NCBI RefSeq assembly: GCF_963675455.1
Contig: NZ_OY776217.1
Span: 3,272,001-3,336,000, forward strand
DNA from: Emcibacter sp.
Lineage (GTDB): Bacteria > Pseudomonadota > Alphaproteobacteria > Sphingomonadales > Emcibacteraceae
Direction of reading: 5' to 3'
DNA: 64,000 bases
In this document: piece by piece, positions 26,926-35,078 of the stretch
Numbering within the stretch: position 1 is the first letter of the stretch
How the letters are laid out: each line of letters starts with the position of its first letter
Position numbers and translations under genes: made by a program
The notes under the pieces: generated by a model
Told to the model about the DNA's origin: nothing
The model's database searches: none
What the model saw: only the letters and a program-made list of their open reading frames with translations

Positions 26926-27109
26926 CCCGACCGAATTTTACCCGATTGATGAGCAGATCACCTGCGCAGAGCGAGAACTGACAGGCCGGAAAAGAAACTA
27001 TCCGGCAATGGTCGAGAGAGGCGAGATCACCGAGGGTACCGCCTTCCGTGAGATCGAGCTGATGGAGGCCATCCTCGGCACCCTGAAAAAAGCGAAGTCC
27101 GCCTGGTAA
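26906..27109 (+). CDS. small early phage protein
   Basis: 67 residues, MSKKQINPTEFYPID, preceded by AAAGGAAAAACC. Helical with a repeated heptad-like pattern (REIELMEAILGTLKKAKSAW). No domain recognised. Overlaps the previous gene by 20 bases. Confidence 0.6.
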   Translation: MSKKQINPTEFYPIDEQITCAERELTGRKRNYPAMVERGEITEGTAFREIELMEAILGTLKKAKSAW

Positions 27110-27143
27110 TCCCACACTCAAATCAACAAGGAAGGAAAACACA

Positions 27144-27395
27144 ATGACTGAAACAGCTGGAATTGCCGCCGATGCCCTGCGCTCTTATGTGGAGCGGATC
27201 GAGCGCCTGGAGGAAGAAAAACAGAACCTCGCATCGGACATCAAGGATGTTTATTCCGAAGCCAAAGCCACCGGCTTTGATGTGAAGATCCTGCGCCAGA
27301 TCGTGCAGCTCCGGAAAATGGAGGAACATGACCGCCAGGAGATGGAAGCTCTGCTCGACACCTACGCCCACGCCTTGGGCATGGTCCGGGGATGA
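27144..27395 (+). CDS. phage-encoded DUF2312/GapR-like DNA-binding protein
   Basis: 83 residues matching the DUF2312 pattern: ALRSYVERIERLEEEKQ, SDIKDVYSEAKATGFDVKILRQIVQLRK and a short C-terminal helix. Caulobacter GapR, the characterised member, is a nucleoid-associated protein that clamps overtwisted DNA and is needed for chromosome replication. In a replicative transposon it could support or redirect replication or topology. Preceded by AAGGAAGG. Confidence 0.88.
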   Translation: MTETAGIAADALRSYVERIERLEEEKQNLASDIKDVYSEAKATGFDVKILRQIVQLRKMEEHDRQEMEALLDTYAHALGMVRG

Positions 27396-27715
27396 GCATG
27401 ACCCTGCCTCTAAACGAAAACCTCCATAGGATGCAGGTGCCCCCTTTGCCGCACCGGCGCGAGGGATCACTCCGTTGTCCCTGGTGCAGGTCGGGCCAGA
27501 ACTGCCACCGTAAAGAAGATCCGCCACTGCATGATATGGGCGAACTCCCAAGGCAGAAAACATGCCCGTGCTGCCACAAAGGCTTTGAGTACTGTTATTG
27601 CCTGGAAGCCGGGGTTTTCATGGTCTGGGGCATTCGAAGTGAGACCGACATCCGGTTGATGAATGCTCTGGGCATCGAGGAAAAGGACTATAGCAACGGG
27701 GATCGGAACTCATGA
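27392..27715 (+). CDS. cysteine-rich zinc-ribbon-like phage protein
   Basis: 107 residues with two cysteine clusters, LRCPWCRSGQNC and CPCCHKGFEYCYC, suggesting one or two zinc sites. It overlaps the DUF2312 gene by four bases. In Mu, Com is a zinc-finger translational activator, but there is no other resemblance and the map position differs. Confidence 0.65.
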   Translation: MSMTLPLNENLHRMQVPPLPHRREGSLRCPWCRSGQNCHRKEDPPLHDMGELPRQKTCPCCHKGFEYCYCLEAGVFMVWGIRSETDIRLMNALGIEEKDYSNGDRNS

Positions 27716-28002
27716 GCAGCGACTTGTTTGGCCAAATCGAGAGTCTGGCAGACCAACTGGAGAAATTCAGCAAGTACACGCTGTCGCGAATCCTGGCCTC
27801 CCACACGGTTATCAGTTGCATCGGCCGGGATAACCAGGACGAGACAACAGAAAGCCTTATTGGAAGTTGCAGAAAGACAGAAGTCGCGGCCCGCATGCAC
27901 TATCGGAGCAAACGGATCCAGCGGCTCTTGGACAAAGTGGACAATCCCAAACGCCGCCGCAAGCGGAAGAAGTCAATGGGGAGAAGCGCCAATGTGCTGT
28001 GA
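27712..28002 (+). CDS. hypothetical basic phage protein
   Basis: 96 residues, overlapping the previous gene by four bases. A very basic tail (KRRRKRKK) suggests nucleic-acid binding. Family not recognised. Confidence 0.6.
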   Translation: MSSDLFGQIESLADQLEKFSKYTLSRILASHTVISCIGRDNQDETTESLIGSCRKTEVAARMHYRSKRIQRLLDKVDNPKRRRKRKKSMGRSANVL

Positions 28003-28141
28003 ATTCATCAACATTTCTGCAGTGATCCTGCTGTTCATATCGACGTTGCTCATGCTGATCGGTGCAGGTGCGTTGTGCCTGACAATTTTACTGCTGGGAA
28101 TTGTGTTCCCAGAAAATCTGGAAAGGAAGAAAGATGGCTAA
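27992..28141 (+). CDS. single-span membrane microprotein
   Basis: 49 residues: MCCEFINIS followed by one long hydrophobic segment (AVILLFISTLLMLIGAGALC...) and the tail ENLERKKDG. It overlaps both neighbours. Its position within the early region would fit a superinfection- or host-membrane-interacting role, but this is a guess. Confidence 0.6.
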   Translation: MCCEFINISAVILLFISTLLMLIGAGALCLTILLLGIVFPENLERKKDG

Positions 28142-28346
28142 ATCAAACGAAGTTGAAGTGATCGTAACAGTAAGCGGAGAAGGGCTCGACCCCGAGGCCG
28201 TACAGAATGATATTTGTACGACGCTGGCCTATAACCTGGGCGAGGATTATCTCAGCCGTAAAGTTACCACAGCCTTACAGATCAGCTGCACCACGGAGGA
28301 CTTAACCCTATTGCAGGCGAATTGCCCTTGCGGATGCGCCTCATGA
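28134..28346 (+). CDS. small hypothetical phage protein
   Basis: 70 residues from MAKSNEVEVIVTVSGEG, preceded by AAAGGAAG. Predicted alpha/beta; ends with CPCGC. No domain recognised. Confidence 0.6.
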   Translation: MAKSNEVEVIVTVSGEGLDPEAVQNDICTTLAYNLGEDYLSRKVTTALQISCTTEDLTLLQANCPCGCAS

Positions 28347-28786
28347 GTAACGTCCTTCTCGCACAGATCCATATTGCCAAGAAAGACCTTGGCCTGGAGG
28401 ACGGCACCTACCGTGCCGTCCTCCACCAGATCACCGGTAAGGAAAGCAGCGGGGATATGAACGCCCGTGAGCAACGCCTGGTCGTTGATCATTTCAAATC
28501 CCACGGCTGGAAACCCAAAAAGGCCAAGAAAAAGCGCCCGGCATCAAAGAAACCATTTGTCCGGAAAATCTTCGCCATGTGGTGGGAGCTGGGCGAACTC
28601 GGCCTGCTAGAGGTTCCCAAATCAAAACGGGTCGATGCCTGCATCGCCTTTGTTAAACGCATGACCGATGTTGAGGATCCGGAGTGGCTCACGGCCGACC
28701 AGGCCAACATCGTTATTGAAGCTCTTAAGAAATGGAAAAGGAGAAAAAGAAGTGACGTGGCAGACAGTGAAAAAACGCCAGCATAA
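28343..28786 (+). CDS. gemA: GemA/gp16 family regulatory protein (DUF1018)
   Basis: 147 residues. The start MSNVLLAQIHIAKKDLGLEDGTYRAVL and the later basic PKKAKKKRPASKKPF plus FAMWWELGELGLL are typical of Mu gp16/GemA. GemA modulates host gene expression and DNA relaxation in Mu infection. The Met at 28343 is chosen because the upstream residues are not conserved. Overlaps the previous stop. Confidence 0.88.
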   Translation: MSNVLLAQIHIAKKDLGLEDGTYRAVLHQITGKESSGDMNAREQRLVVDHFKSHGWKPKKAKKKRPASKKPFVRKIFAMWWELGELGLLEVPKSKRVDACIAFVKRMTDVEDPEWLTADQANIVIEALKKWKRRKRSDVADSEKTPA

Positions 28787-29339
28787 TCCGATCGGCAGAA
28801 CCGGTGTGGCCATGGCCGTAACTGAGGAAAAGAATGGAACCTACAATCTCCGGATCCTGATTTATTCCGATGTCATGCAGATGATGGGCTGGAAGCATGG
28901 TGACAAAATCAACGTGATGGTCGGTCACGGTGATCACATGGGCCAGGTGGCACTGGAGAAAACAGAGAATGGCTTCACCATTGCAAAACACAGTCGCACA
29001 ATTGGCCGGGTCTCCTTCAAAGCACCCGTTTATGTGCCAAAGGCTGCGATGGCCACAACGCCTGCAAGATATGAAGTGGATGGGCAGCTGGTCTGTACGA
29101 TTCCTTCTACTTCCCTGACCGTTGACCAGATGCCTGTTCACCAGAATTGGGAAACCAATGCCAAGGAAGGTAACCCCAAAATAAAGCCTGTGGACACCGG
29201 CGCGGATGAAGGCCCTGAAAATGGTAGATCCGAATTTCATTATACTGGTCATATTCCGCCAATCTCAAGCCTCACACCTGAACAGGTTGAACATATGATC
29301 GAAGGCGAAAAGAAAAACGTCTACACCGGGAAGCTTTAG
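28752..29339 (+). CDS. phage protein with AbrB-like N-terminal segment
   Basis: 195 residues starting at GTG 28752 with a strong AAAAGGAG site. SDVMQMMGWKHGDKINVMVG resembles the swapped-hairpin DNA-binding segment of AbrB/MazE-type regulators. The remainder is unassigned. It sits between gemA and the Mor-like activator, a usual location for regulatory proteins of middle/late switching. Confidence 0.6.
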   Translation: MTWQTVKKRQHNPIGRTGVAMAVTEEKNGTYNLRILIYSDVMQMMGWKHGDKINVMVGHGDHMGQVALEKTENGFTIAKHSRTIGRVSFKAPVYVPKAAMATTPARYEVDGQLVCTIPSTSLTVDQMPVHQNWETNAKEGNPKIKPVDTGADEGPENGRSEFHYTGHIPPISSLTPEQVEHMIEGEKKNVYTGKL

Positions 29340-29348
29340 GAACGAGCC

Positions 29349-29747
29349 ATGAAGCCGCATAAAGTCCATCTTTCCCCCAAGCTTCAGGAGATTTCAGACG
29401 TCATCGGTTTTGCGGCGACGCTTAAGCTGGCGCACGAATTTGGCGGCACCGAAGTGGACATACCTAAAAACCCAAAGACGGGCACCAGGCTGGTGGAGTG
29501 CATCGGTCAAGTGGCCGCGGAAGCCATGAAAAAGGAATATGGCCCCGGCAAAATCGCGGTGCCAGTCGGTCCGGCCAGCACCTATAACCAGTTGATCCGG
29601 GGCAATGCCAGGGTTATCCACCAGGGGCTGGATGAGGGGCTGTCAAACGCCAAAATTGCACGGCAGGTCGGTTGTGATATCCGGACGGTACGCAGGCACA
29701 AAAACGCGGGCAAAGAGAACTGTGACGATCAGGGAAAGCTATTTTGA
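29349..29747 (+). CDS. mor: Mor/C-family transcription activator
   Basis: 132 residues. The central SAEAMKK-type dimerisation part and the C-terminal helix-turn-helix LSNAKIARQVGCDIRTVRRHK match the Mor activator family, which turns on middle transcription in Mu. It is the last gene before the lysis and head genes, exactly where Mor is expected. No separate C gene is seen, so this protein may drive late genes directly. Confidence 0.88.
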   Translation: MKPHKVHLSPKLQEISDVIGFAATLKLAHEFGGTEVDIPKNPKTGTRLVECIGQVAAEAMKKEYGPGKIAVPVGPASTYNQLIRGNARVIHQGLDEGLSNAKIARQVGCDIRTVRRHKNAGKENCDDQGKLF

Positions 29748-29795
29748 CAGGAGTATGATATATTTCGGCTGAAAATTTCAAAGAGGAGAACAGGC

Positions 29796-30677
29796 TTGAA
29801 TGGAAAAGCAGGAAAAAACCCGTTTTTAGACGGCTGCCGGAAGATTTCTAAAAGCTACCGAAAGAACCCTATACGTTTTAATGCAATTATTATTGCCTAT
29901 ACTTTTGTCTGCGGGTTAACATATAATTTTGCGTTTGCAGCTGGAATTAACACTAGAGTTTTTTATCTTTTTACAATCGCCGATCATATTAAGTCATCGC
30001 TATTTGTAGGCGGGTTAATTATTTTTGTTATTTTTTGCTTGTCTATTTCTTTAGTTTTATCGGCACCTTTCAACGGCCCACTGACTAGGCTTATAAATAT
30101 CACTGGTCGGTGTCGGACAAAGATCTTGAGGGATGCGGGTCTGCTTCCAGTTACCATCATTATCGCATTGTTGCCGCTGGTTTTTTTATATGTAATTTCA
30201 TTAATTTTGGATAATACACTCGGCTGGAGTTTTAGGGCCGTGGTGGCTGTTTCTCTCAGTTTGTACTTTTTAATAGGGGTGGCCCATTTTATTAAATTGG
30301 TAAAAATTTTAAAAAAAGACCAACATTGGCCGAAAATCATGGAAGATATAGCTCACGCGATGAAATTGGGTTGTGTAATTTTTCTATTCGCGCTGCCCGT
30401 ACTTTCGGCGGTAACCGGCTTTCTAGATGCGAAAAAAAATTCCTCCCTCAAAGATTGGGATAAATATGCATTTATTAAAGGAGTGAAAAGAACGGCGACC
30501 GCTTTTGATGTTATCAGCCGCTTGGAGACTTCAGACGGAAAGTTTGTCATTGGAGCTTTCGAAAAGGGGATGTTTGTGAAATCAGACGGGAGAGCAATCG
30601 AATTTATCGGATATGATGGGAAAATGCTTTTTATAGTTAAACGGCCCTTTAAATTAGGTGAAGATCCGGAAACTTGA
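29796..30677 (+). CDS. AT-rich multi-span membrane protein (phage cargo gene)
   Basis: 293 residues from a TTG start with GAGGAG eight bases upstream. About five hydrophobic segments occupy the first 220 residues, followed by a short soluble tail. It is markedly more AT-rich than adjacent phage genes and is inserted between mor and the lysis genes, followed by its own terminator, which is the profile of a moron. Function unknown; exclusion or defence is possible but unsupported. Confidence 0.75.
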   Translation: MNGKAGKNPFLDGCRKISKSYRKNPIRFNAIIIAYTFVCGLTYNFAFAAGINTRVFYLFTIADHIKSSLFVGGLIIFVIFCLSISLVLSAPFNGPLTRLINITGRCRTKILRDAGLLPVTIIIALLPLVFLYVISLILDNTLGWSFRAVVAVSLSLYFLIGVAHFIKLVKILKKDQHWPKIMEDIAHAMKLGCVIFLFALPVLSAVTGFLDAKKNSSLKDWDKYAFIKGVKRTATAFDVISRLETSDGKFVIGAFEKGMFVKSDGRAIEFIGYDGKMLFIVKRPFKLGEDPET

Positions 30678-30724
30678 TTTATTAGTTTTTTCTGGCAAAC
30701 TGGCCCCATAAGAAAACCCCAAGA

Positions 30725-30751
30725 CCCGGACAGCCGTCCGGGCTTTTTTTT
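30725..30751 (+). terminator. rho-independent terminator after the membrane cargo gene
   Basis: CCCGGAC pairs with GTCCGGG around AGCC, followed by eight Ts. It isolates the cargo gene from the endolysin. Confidence 0.93.
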
Positions 30752-30778
30752 ACCCCAACTCAGCCTAGCCTTTTCGTC

Positions 30779-31342
30779 ATGATTTATGACGATGATTTTG
30801 CCATAGCTTTTAAGCGTTTAATGGAACATGAAGGCGGCCTGGTCGATGACCCGGACGATCCAGGTGGCATTACCAAATTCGGTATTTCCCTGCGCACCCT
30901 CGTGCGCCTGGGCGAGATTGACCTCGATCAGGATGGCCATCCGGATTACGACTTTAACGGCGATGGTGCCATCGATGCCGACGACATCAAGGATCTGAGT
31001 TGGGAAGACGCCCAGGAATTCTATCACCGGGAATTCTGGAGCAAATATCGCTACGGCGAATTGCCGCCCCGGATCCGTATGAGAACCTTTAATCTGGCTG
31101 TCAATATGGGGCCGGTCCAGGCGCATAAATGCCTGCAGAGATCGATCCGCGCCACCAGTACAATCCGCATTGCAGATGACGGAATCATCGGCAAACAAAC
31201 CATCAGTTTTTCAAAAACATTCGGGGACGAGCTGATCGTGCCGCTTCGCTCGGAGGCGGCCGGTTTCTATCGTGCCCTGGTTGTCCAGAAACTGGAACTT
31301 AAAAAATATTTAAACGGCTGGTTAAACCGGGCTTATTCCTAG
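30779..31342 (+). CDS. GH108-family endolysin (N-acetylmuramidase) with EF-hand-like insert
   Basis: 187 residues. EHEGGLVDDPDDPGGITKFGIS carries the catalytic Glu18 and the family signature; FYHREFW and the FNLAVNMGP helix are also conserved. It cleaves peptidoglycan for lysis. An insert at residues 48-72 contains two calcium-loop-like sequences, DLDQDGHPDY and DFNGDGAIDADD, the latter matching the dockerin/EF-hand pattern. No signal peptide; export depends on the holin. The ribosome site is weak. Confidence 0.93.
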   Translation: MIYDDDFAIAFKRLMEHEGGLVDDPDDPGGITKFGISLRTLVRLGEIDLDQDGHPDYDFNGDGAIDADDIKDLSWEDAQEFYHREFWSKYRYGELPPRIRMRTFNLAVNMGPVQAHKCLQRSIRATSTIRIADDGIIGKQTISFSKTFGDELIVPLRSEAAGFYRALVVQKLELKKYLNGWLNRAYS

Positions 31343-31351
31343 GGGGAAATC

Positions 31352-31972
31352 ATGAGCATTTGGGGCGGAGTTAAGAAAATCATTGGCGGGGCAGCCCCGC
31401 TTGTCGGCACCCTGGTCGGCGGCCCGTTCGGCACTATTGCCGGGTCCATGATTTCAAAGGCGCTCGGCGAAGACGCTAACGTCGACATGAACGATCCGGC
31501 CGCCGTGCAGATGGCCTTGCAGAATGATCCCGGAGCGGTTCTGCGGCTAAAGCAGCTGGAGCTGGAAAACCAGACCACCCTGCAGATGGCCGCCATCCAG
31601 GCGGAAACCGCTCGGCAGGCCGAAGTCAACAAAACCATGCGCAACGAGCAGAACAGCGACGATCCTTATGTGCGGCGCTGGCGGCCGACCCTCGGCTATG
31701 CGGTAGCCATTACCTGGGCCGTCCAAATGATGGCGGCATCCGCCGCTATTGTCTGGGCTGTCATTGAACACCCGGAGCAAGCCATGCAGATTATCAACTC
31801 AATCGGTGTGGCCGTTTCAAACACATCCGTTTTATGGGGAACAGCGTTGTCTGTCCTGGGTGTCAGCGTTGTGCAGAGATCCCGCGATAAAGCCGTCAAG
31901 GCCGGTCAGTCGCCTGTCACAATGATGGAAGGCCTGGCGCAAATCATCAGGGGCAAGAAATCAGATGGATGA
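31352..31972 (+). CDS. 3TM-type holin
   Basis: 206 residues. N-terminal Gly-rich hydrophobic segment, a charged Gln-rich middle, the conserved DDPYVRRWRPTLGYAVAITW motif, then two or three membrane segments and a basic tail. It matches the holin_3TMs family. It releases the endolysin to the periplasm. Located ten bases after the endolysin. Confidence 0.88.
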   Translation: MSIWGGVKKIIGGAAPLVGTLVGGPFGTIAGSMISKALGEDANVDMNDPAAVQMALQNDPGAVLRLKQLELENQTTLQMAAIQAETARQAEVNKTMRNEQNSDDPYVRRWRPTLGYAVAITWAVQMMAASAAIVWAVIEHPEQAMQIINSIGVAVSNTSVLWGTALSVLGVSVVQRSRDKAVKAGQSPVTMMEGLAQIIRGKKSDG

Positions 31973-32186
31973 TGCCGATCGCGCCCAACTTCTGGAAGAA
32001 CATCACAGAGCCAGAAGCCTACACCAACAACTGAACGCCGCCAGTTCGGCCGGGCCTCACCCCCTTGACTGCGCGGGATGTGGGGAAGCGATCCCCGCAG
32101 AGCGCCTGGCCGCTTACCCAAATGCCACGCGCTGTGTGGATTGCCAAGAAGAAAAAGAGAGGGAGCCTCTTGTTAGAAGTAATTGA
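31965..32186 (+). CDS. TraR/DksA-type zinc-finger protein
   Basis: 73 residues. The CAGCGEAIP...CVDC four-cysteine zinc finger is that of TraR/DksA. Phage TraR-like proteins bind the RNA polymerase secondary channel and alter host and phage transcription. It overlaps the holin gene by eight bases. Short length matches other phage copies. Confidence 0.88.
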   Translation: MDDADRAQLLEEHHRARSLHQQLNAASSAGPHPLDCAGCGEAIPAERLAAYPNATRCVDCQEEKEREPLVRSN

Positions 32187-32538
32187 ATTTATCAAAGCCA
32201 TTTGGCCCATCATTGCCACGCTGGCTTCAGGCGGGGCGGCGGTGTTGTTCTTGGTGGCAAGGAGCAAGTTTGTTTCCAAAGAGGACCATGTAGCTCACCA
32301 GAAGGTGATCGAACAACAGCACAAGGAAATCAATGCCAAATTGGTAGTTTTCGAGAAAGAGCTGGTTCGGATGCCAAGCGATATCCATGTCCAGAAGTTG
32401 GGCCTGGAGGTGGAGGAACTGAACGGGGAAATCAAGGCGCTCAAAGCGACGATAAACGGCATCCACGGTCAGTACGGCCGGGTAGAAAAATTTCTGGACA
32501 TGCTGATCCAGAACGAATTGGAGAATAGTAAAAAATGA
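32170..32538 (+). CDS. DUF2730-type membrane-anchored coiled-coil protein
   Basis: 122 residues with a TTG start at 32170, preceded by GAGAGGGA and overlapping the zinc-finger gene by 17 bases. One N-terminal membrane helix (AIWPIIATLASGGAAVLFLVA) is followed by a long predicted coiled coil. The layout matches DUF2730 (Mu gp25 position), which may be a spanin-like or lysis-accessory protein. The longer upstream frame starting at 32065 covers the zinc-finger gene in another frame. Confidence 0.7.
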   Translation: MLEVIEFIKAIWPIIATLASGGAAVLFLVARSKFVSKEDHVAHQKVIEQQHKEINAKLVVFEKELVRMPSDIHVQKLGLEVEELNGEIKALKATINGIHGQYGRVEKFLDMLIQNELENSKK

Positions 32539-32837
32539 GCTTTGCTGAAAAAATGAAGGAAGACCGGCGGCTGTGCATCCTCCGTTTGCTCCATGAACAG
32601 CCGGAATATACGTTAAATCATTCTGTGCTGAAGCTAGGCCTTGGTGAGCTTGCCCATCATATTTCCGAAGATGTTGTGCTGTCGGAAATAGCCTGGCTGG
32701 CTGAACAGGGTCTGGTGACAGCAAAAACTCTCGAGAACAATCTGCGCATTGTCAAACTGACACAGCGCGGATCCGATGCCGCCACGGGCAGCGCCACAGT
32801 TCCCGGAGTAAAACGTCCTTCGCCAGGCAGGGGGTAA
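32535..32837 (+). CDS. Mu gp26-like winged-helix protein
   Basis: 100 residues: RLCILRLLHEQPEYTLNHSVLKLGL through LAEQGLVTAKTL forms a winged helix. Position between DUF2730 and gp27 corresponds to Mu gp26. Overlaps the previous stop by four bases. Possibly DNA-binding in packaging. Confidence 0.8.
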   Translation: MSFAEKMKEDRRLCILRLLHEQPEYTLNHSVLKLGLGELAHHISEDVVLSEIAWLAEQGLVTAKTLENNLRIVKLTQRGSDAATGSATVPGVKRPSPGRG

Positions 32838-32839
32838 CC

Positions 32840-33394
32840 ATGCCCCCGAAATCCTCCATCAAAAGTCTGGACCCAAAGATCAAGGCGGAGCTGGACCGGC
32901 TGCTGTCCCAGGACAACATGACCATCGACGAGTTGGTCGGGTTTCTGCAGTCCCTCGGGGCAGAAGTGTCCCGGTCGGCCGTTGGCCGCTATTCCCAGAA
33001 TTACAAAACCGTTGCCTCCAAAATGAAAGAATACAAGGAGATGGCGACGGCCTTTGCCAATGAGCTGGGCACCGAGGTAGAGAGCGATGCGCATCAGGTG
33101 ATTGTGCAGATGCTTCACACCATGCTGATGCGGGTCGGGATGCAGGAACTGGACCGGGATGAGCCGCTTTATGATCCCAAGGATCTGATGTTCCTGGGCA
33201 GCACCATCAAAAACCTGATGGGATCCATCAAGGACCGCCAGGCGATGGAAGAGAAAGCCCTGCAGAAAGCCCGTCAGCAAGTGGCTGATGAGGCAAGCGT
33301 AACAATGAAGCAGGCAGGTCTCTCTCCTGACCAAGTGAAGTTCTGGCGCGAAGATTTCCTGGGAGTTAAATCCACGCAAGCGCCTGGAGAATAG
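32840..33394 (+). CDS. Mu gp27-like terminase small subunit (DUF3486)
   Basis: 184 residues. N-terminal helix-turn-helix with SRSAVGRYSQNYK and a helical C-terminus match DUF3486. It recognises phage DNA ends for headful packaging with the large subunit encoded next. Confidence 0.9.
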   Translation: MPPKSSIKSLDPKIKAELDRLLSQDNMTIDELVGFLQSLGAEVSRSAVGRYSQNYKTVASKMKEYKEMATAFANELGTEVESDAHQVIVQMLHTMLMRVGMQELDRDEPLYDPKDLMFLGSTIKNLMGSIKDRQAMEEKALQKARQQVADEASVTMKQAGLSPDQVKFWREDFLGVKSTQAPGE

Positions 33395-33396
33395 CC

Positions 33397-35076
33397 GTGA
33401 GCATCCGCCCCCCTCTGCAGATAGGTGAAGTCCGGAAGGTGGATCGAGAGGATCTGCCGTCACAGGTTCTGGACATTCCGGAAGACTTCAACCCCCTTGC
33501 CGACGGTGTCCTTATGGAACACCAGAAAAGCTGGATCGCTGACCAGTCGCCGTTGAAACTGGCTGAGAAAGGTCGGCGAACGGGGATTACCTGGGCGGAA
33601 GCTCAGGACGACAGTTTGATTGCGGCCGCCAGTCGGGAAGCAGGCGGGGATAATGTTTATTACATACCGGACGCCAAAGAAAAGGGCCTAGAGTTTATCG
33701 GTTATTGCGCCCACTTGTTGAAGTTCATCGACGAACATAACTATGACATCGAAGAATATTTTGAGGAATTTCCTGTTACCGACGATGTGGGCAACGAAAC
33801 CATTGAACGGATTGCAGCCTACAGGATCGTTTGTAGAAGCGGCTTCAAAATAGTTGGCCTGAGTTCCCGACCGGCCGCCATTCGTGGTCTGCAGGGTGTT
33901 GTGGTGATCGACGAAGTGGCCTTCCACAATGATCCCGGTCAGGTCATTGCGGCTTGTAACGCCCTGCTGATTTGGGGCGGCCGGATCCGGCTTATCTCGA
34001 CCCATAACGGTGCGACCAATGCCTTTAACGAACTGATCAAAGAAACGCTGGCGGGCAAATGGCCCTATTCCCTGCATCACTATACTTTCGATGATGCTGT
34101 TAAAAACGGTCTGTATGAGCGTGTCTGCCTGGTGCGGGGATGGAAAGCGACCCCTCAGGGAAAAAAAGAATGGTATGACCGGATCCGGGGATCCTACGGC
34201 ACACGAACAGAAGACATGAAGCAGGAACTGGACGCCGTTCCGGCAGACGGTACCGGCCAAATGCTGCCGCTCGCCTGGATCGAAGCTTGCCAAAAGCAAG
34301 AGCATGTCGCGGTTCGCTGGGAGCCACCCCAGCCGGACTTTGTCGACTGGCCGGAGTCTGCCCGAAAAGCAGACATGCAGCTCTGGCTGCAGGAAAATGT
34401 GCTGCCGTTAATCAAAGAGACCCTGCCTTCAGAAAGACAAACTTTTCTCGGCGAAGACTTTGCCATGCGCCAGGACCGCACAGCTTTTGCCATTGGTTAT
34501 GTGACGCAAAATCTGACCCGCAAGATGCCTTTTATTGTCGAAATGGACAAATGCCCCTATGACCAGCAAAAGCAGGCCCTGTTTTACATTATCAGCAACC
34601 TGTCCAGGTTCACCTATGGAATCCTGGACGCCAATGGTAACGGCATGGTGCTGGCCCAGGAGGCGCGTCAGAAATTCGGCAAAAGCCAAATCATGGAATT
34701 GAACGCAAATGACGCCTGGTACCGGGAATTTTCCCAGAAGCTACGCACGGCCTTTGAGGATCGAACCATTGAAATCCCGGCTGACTCTGACGTGCGCGAC
34801 AGTCTGCGGCTTTTCCAGTTGATCAACGGTGTAGGCAAGATCCCCAGAGACGTGCGGGTGAAGGGCACCGATGGCGGTAAACACCATGGTGATAGCGCCA
34901 TCGCCATTCTGAACTGCTATGCAGCCAGCCTGCAGGATGTCATCCCCATTGAGTTCAGCAGCACCGGAGAAAAGCGTCTGGACCAGTATGACTATGGCGA
35001 GGGGACCACAGAACGGATCGCCGAGGACGCCGGTTTCGGTGTTGTGGCGGGCGGTAATCACTATCAAGGATATTGA
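33397..35076 (+). CDS. Mu gp28-like terminase large subunit
   Basis: 559 residues. Walker A-like EKGRRTGITW, Walker B VVVIDEVAFH and an RNase H-like nuclease part starting LGEDFAMRQDRTAFAIGYV, with further acidic residues near LDANGNGM and GGKHHGDSAIA. It powers DNA translocation into the procapsid and cuts the packaged DNA. Starts two bases after gp27. Confidence 0.95.
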   Translation: MSIRPPLQIGEVRKVDREDLPSQVLDIPEDFNPLADGVLMEHQKSWIADQSPLKLAEKGRRTGITWAEAQDDSLIAAASREAGGDNVYYIPDAKEKGLEFIGYCAHLLKFIDEHNYDIEEYFEEFPVTDDVGNETIERIAAYRIVCRSGFKIVGLSSRPAAIRGLQGVVVIDEVAFHNDPGQVIAACNALLIWGGRIRLISTHNGATNAFNELIKETLAGKWPYSLHHYTFDDAVKNGLYERVCLVRGWKATPQGKKEWYDRIRGSYGTRTEDMKQELDAVPADGTGQMLPLAWIEACQKQEHVAVRWEPPQPDFVDWPESARKADMQLWLQENVLPLIKETLPSERQTFLGEDFAMRQDRTAFAIGYVTQNLTRKMPFIVEMDKCPYDQQKQALFYIISNLSRFTYGILDANGNGMVLAQEARQKFGKSQIMELNANDAWYREFSQKLRTAFEDRTIEIPADSDVRDSLRLFQLINGVGKIPRDVRVKGTDGGKHHGDSAIAILNCYAASLQDVIPIEFSSTGEKRLDQYDYGEGTTERIAEDAGFGVVAGGNHYQGY

Positions 35077-35078
35077 CC

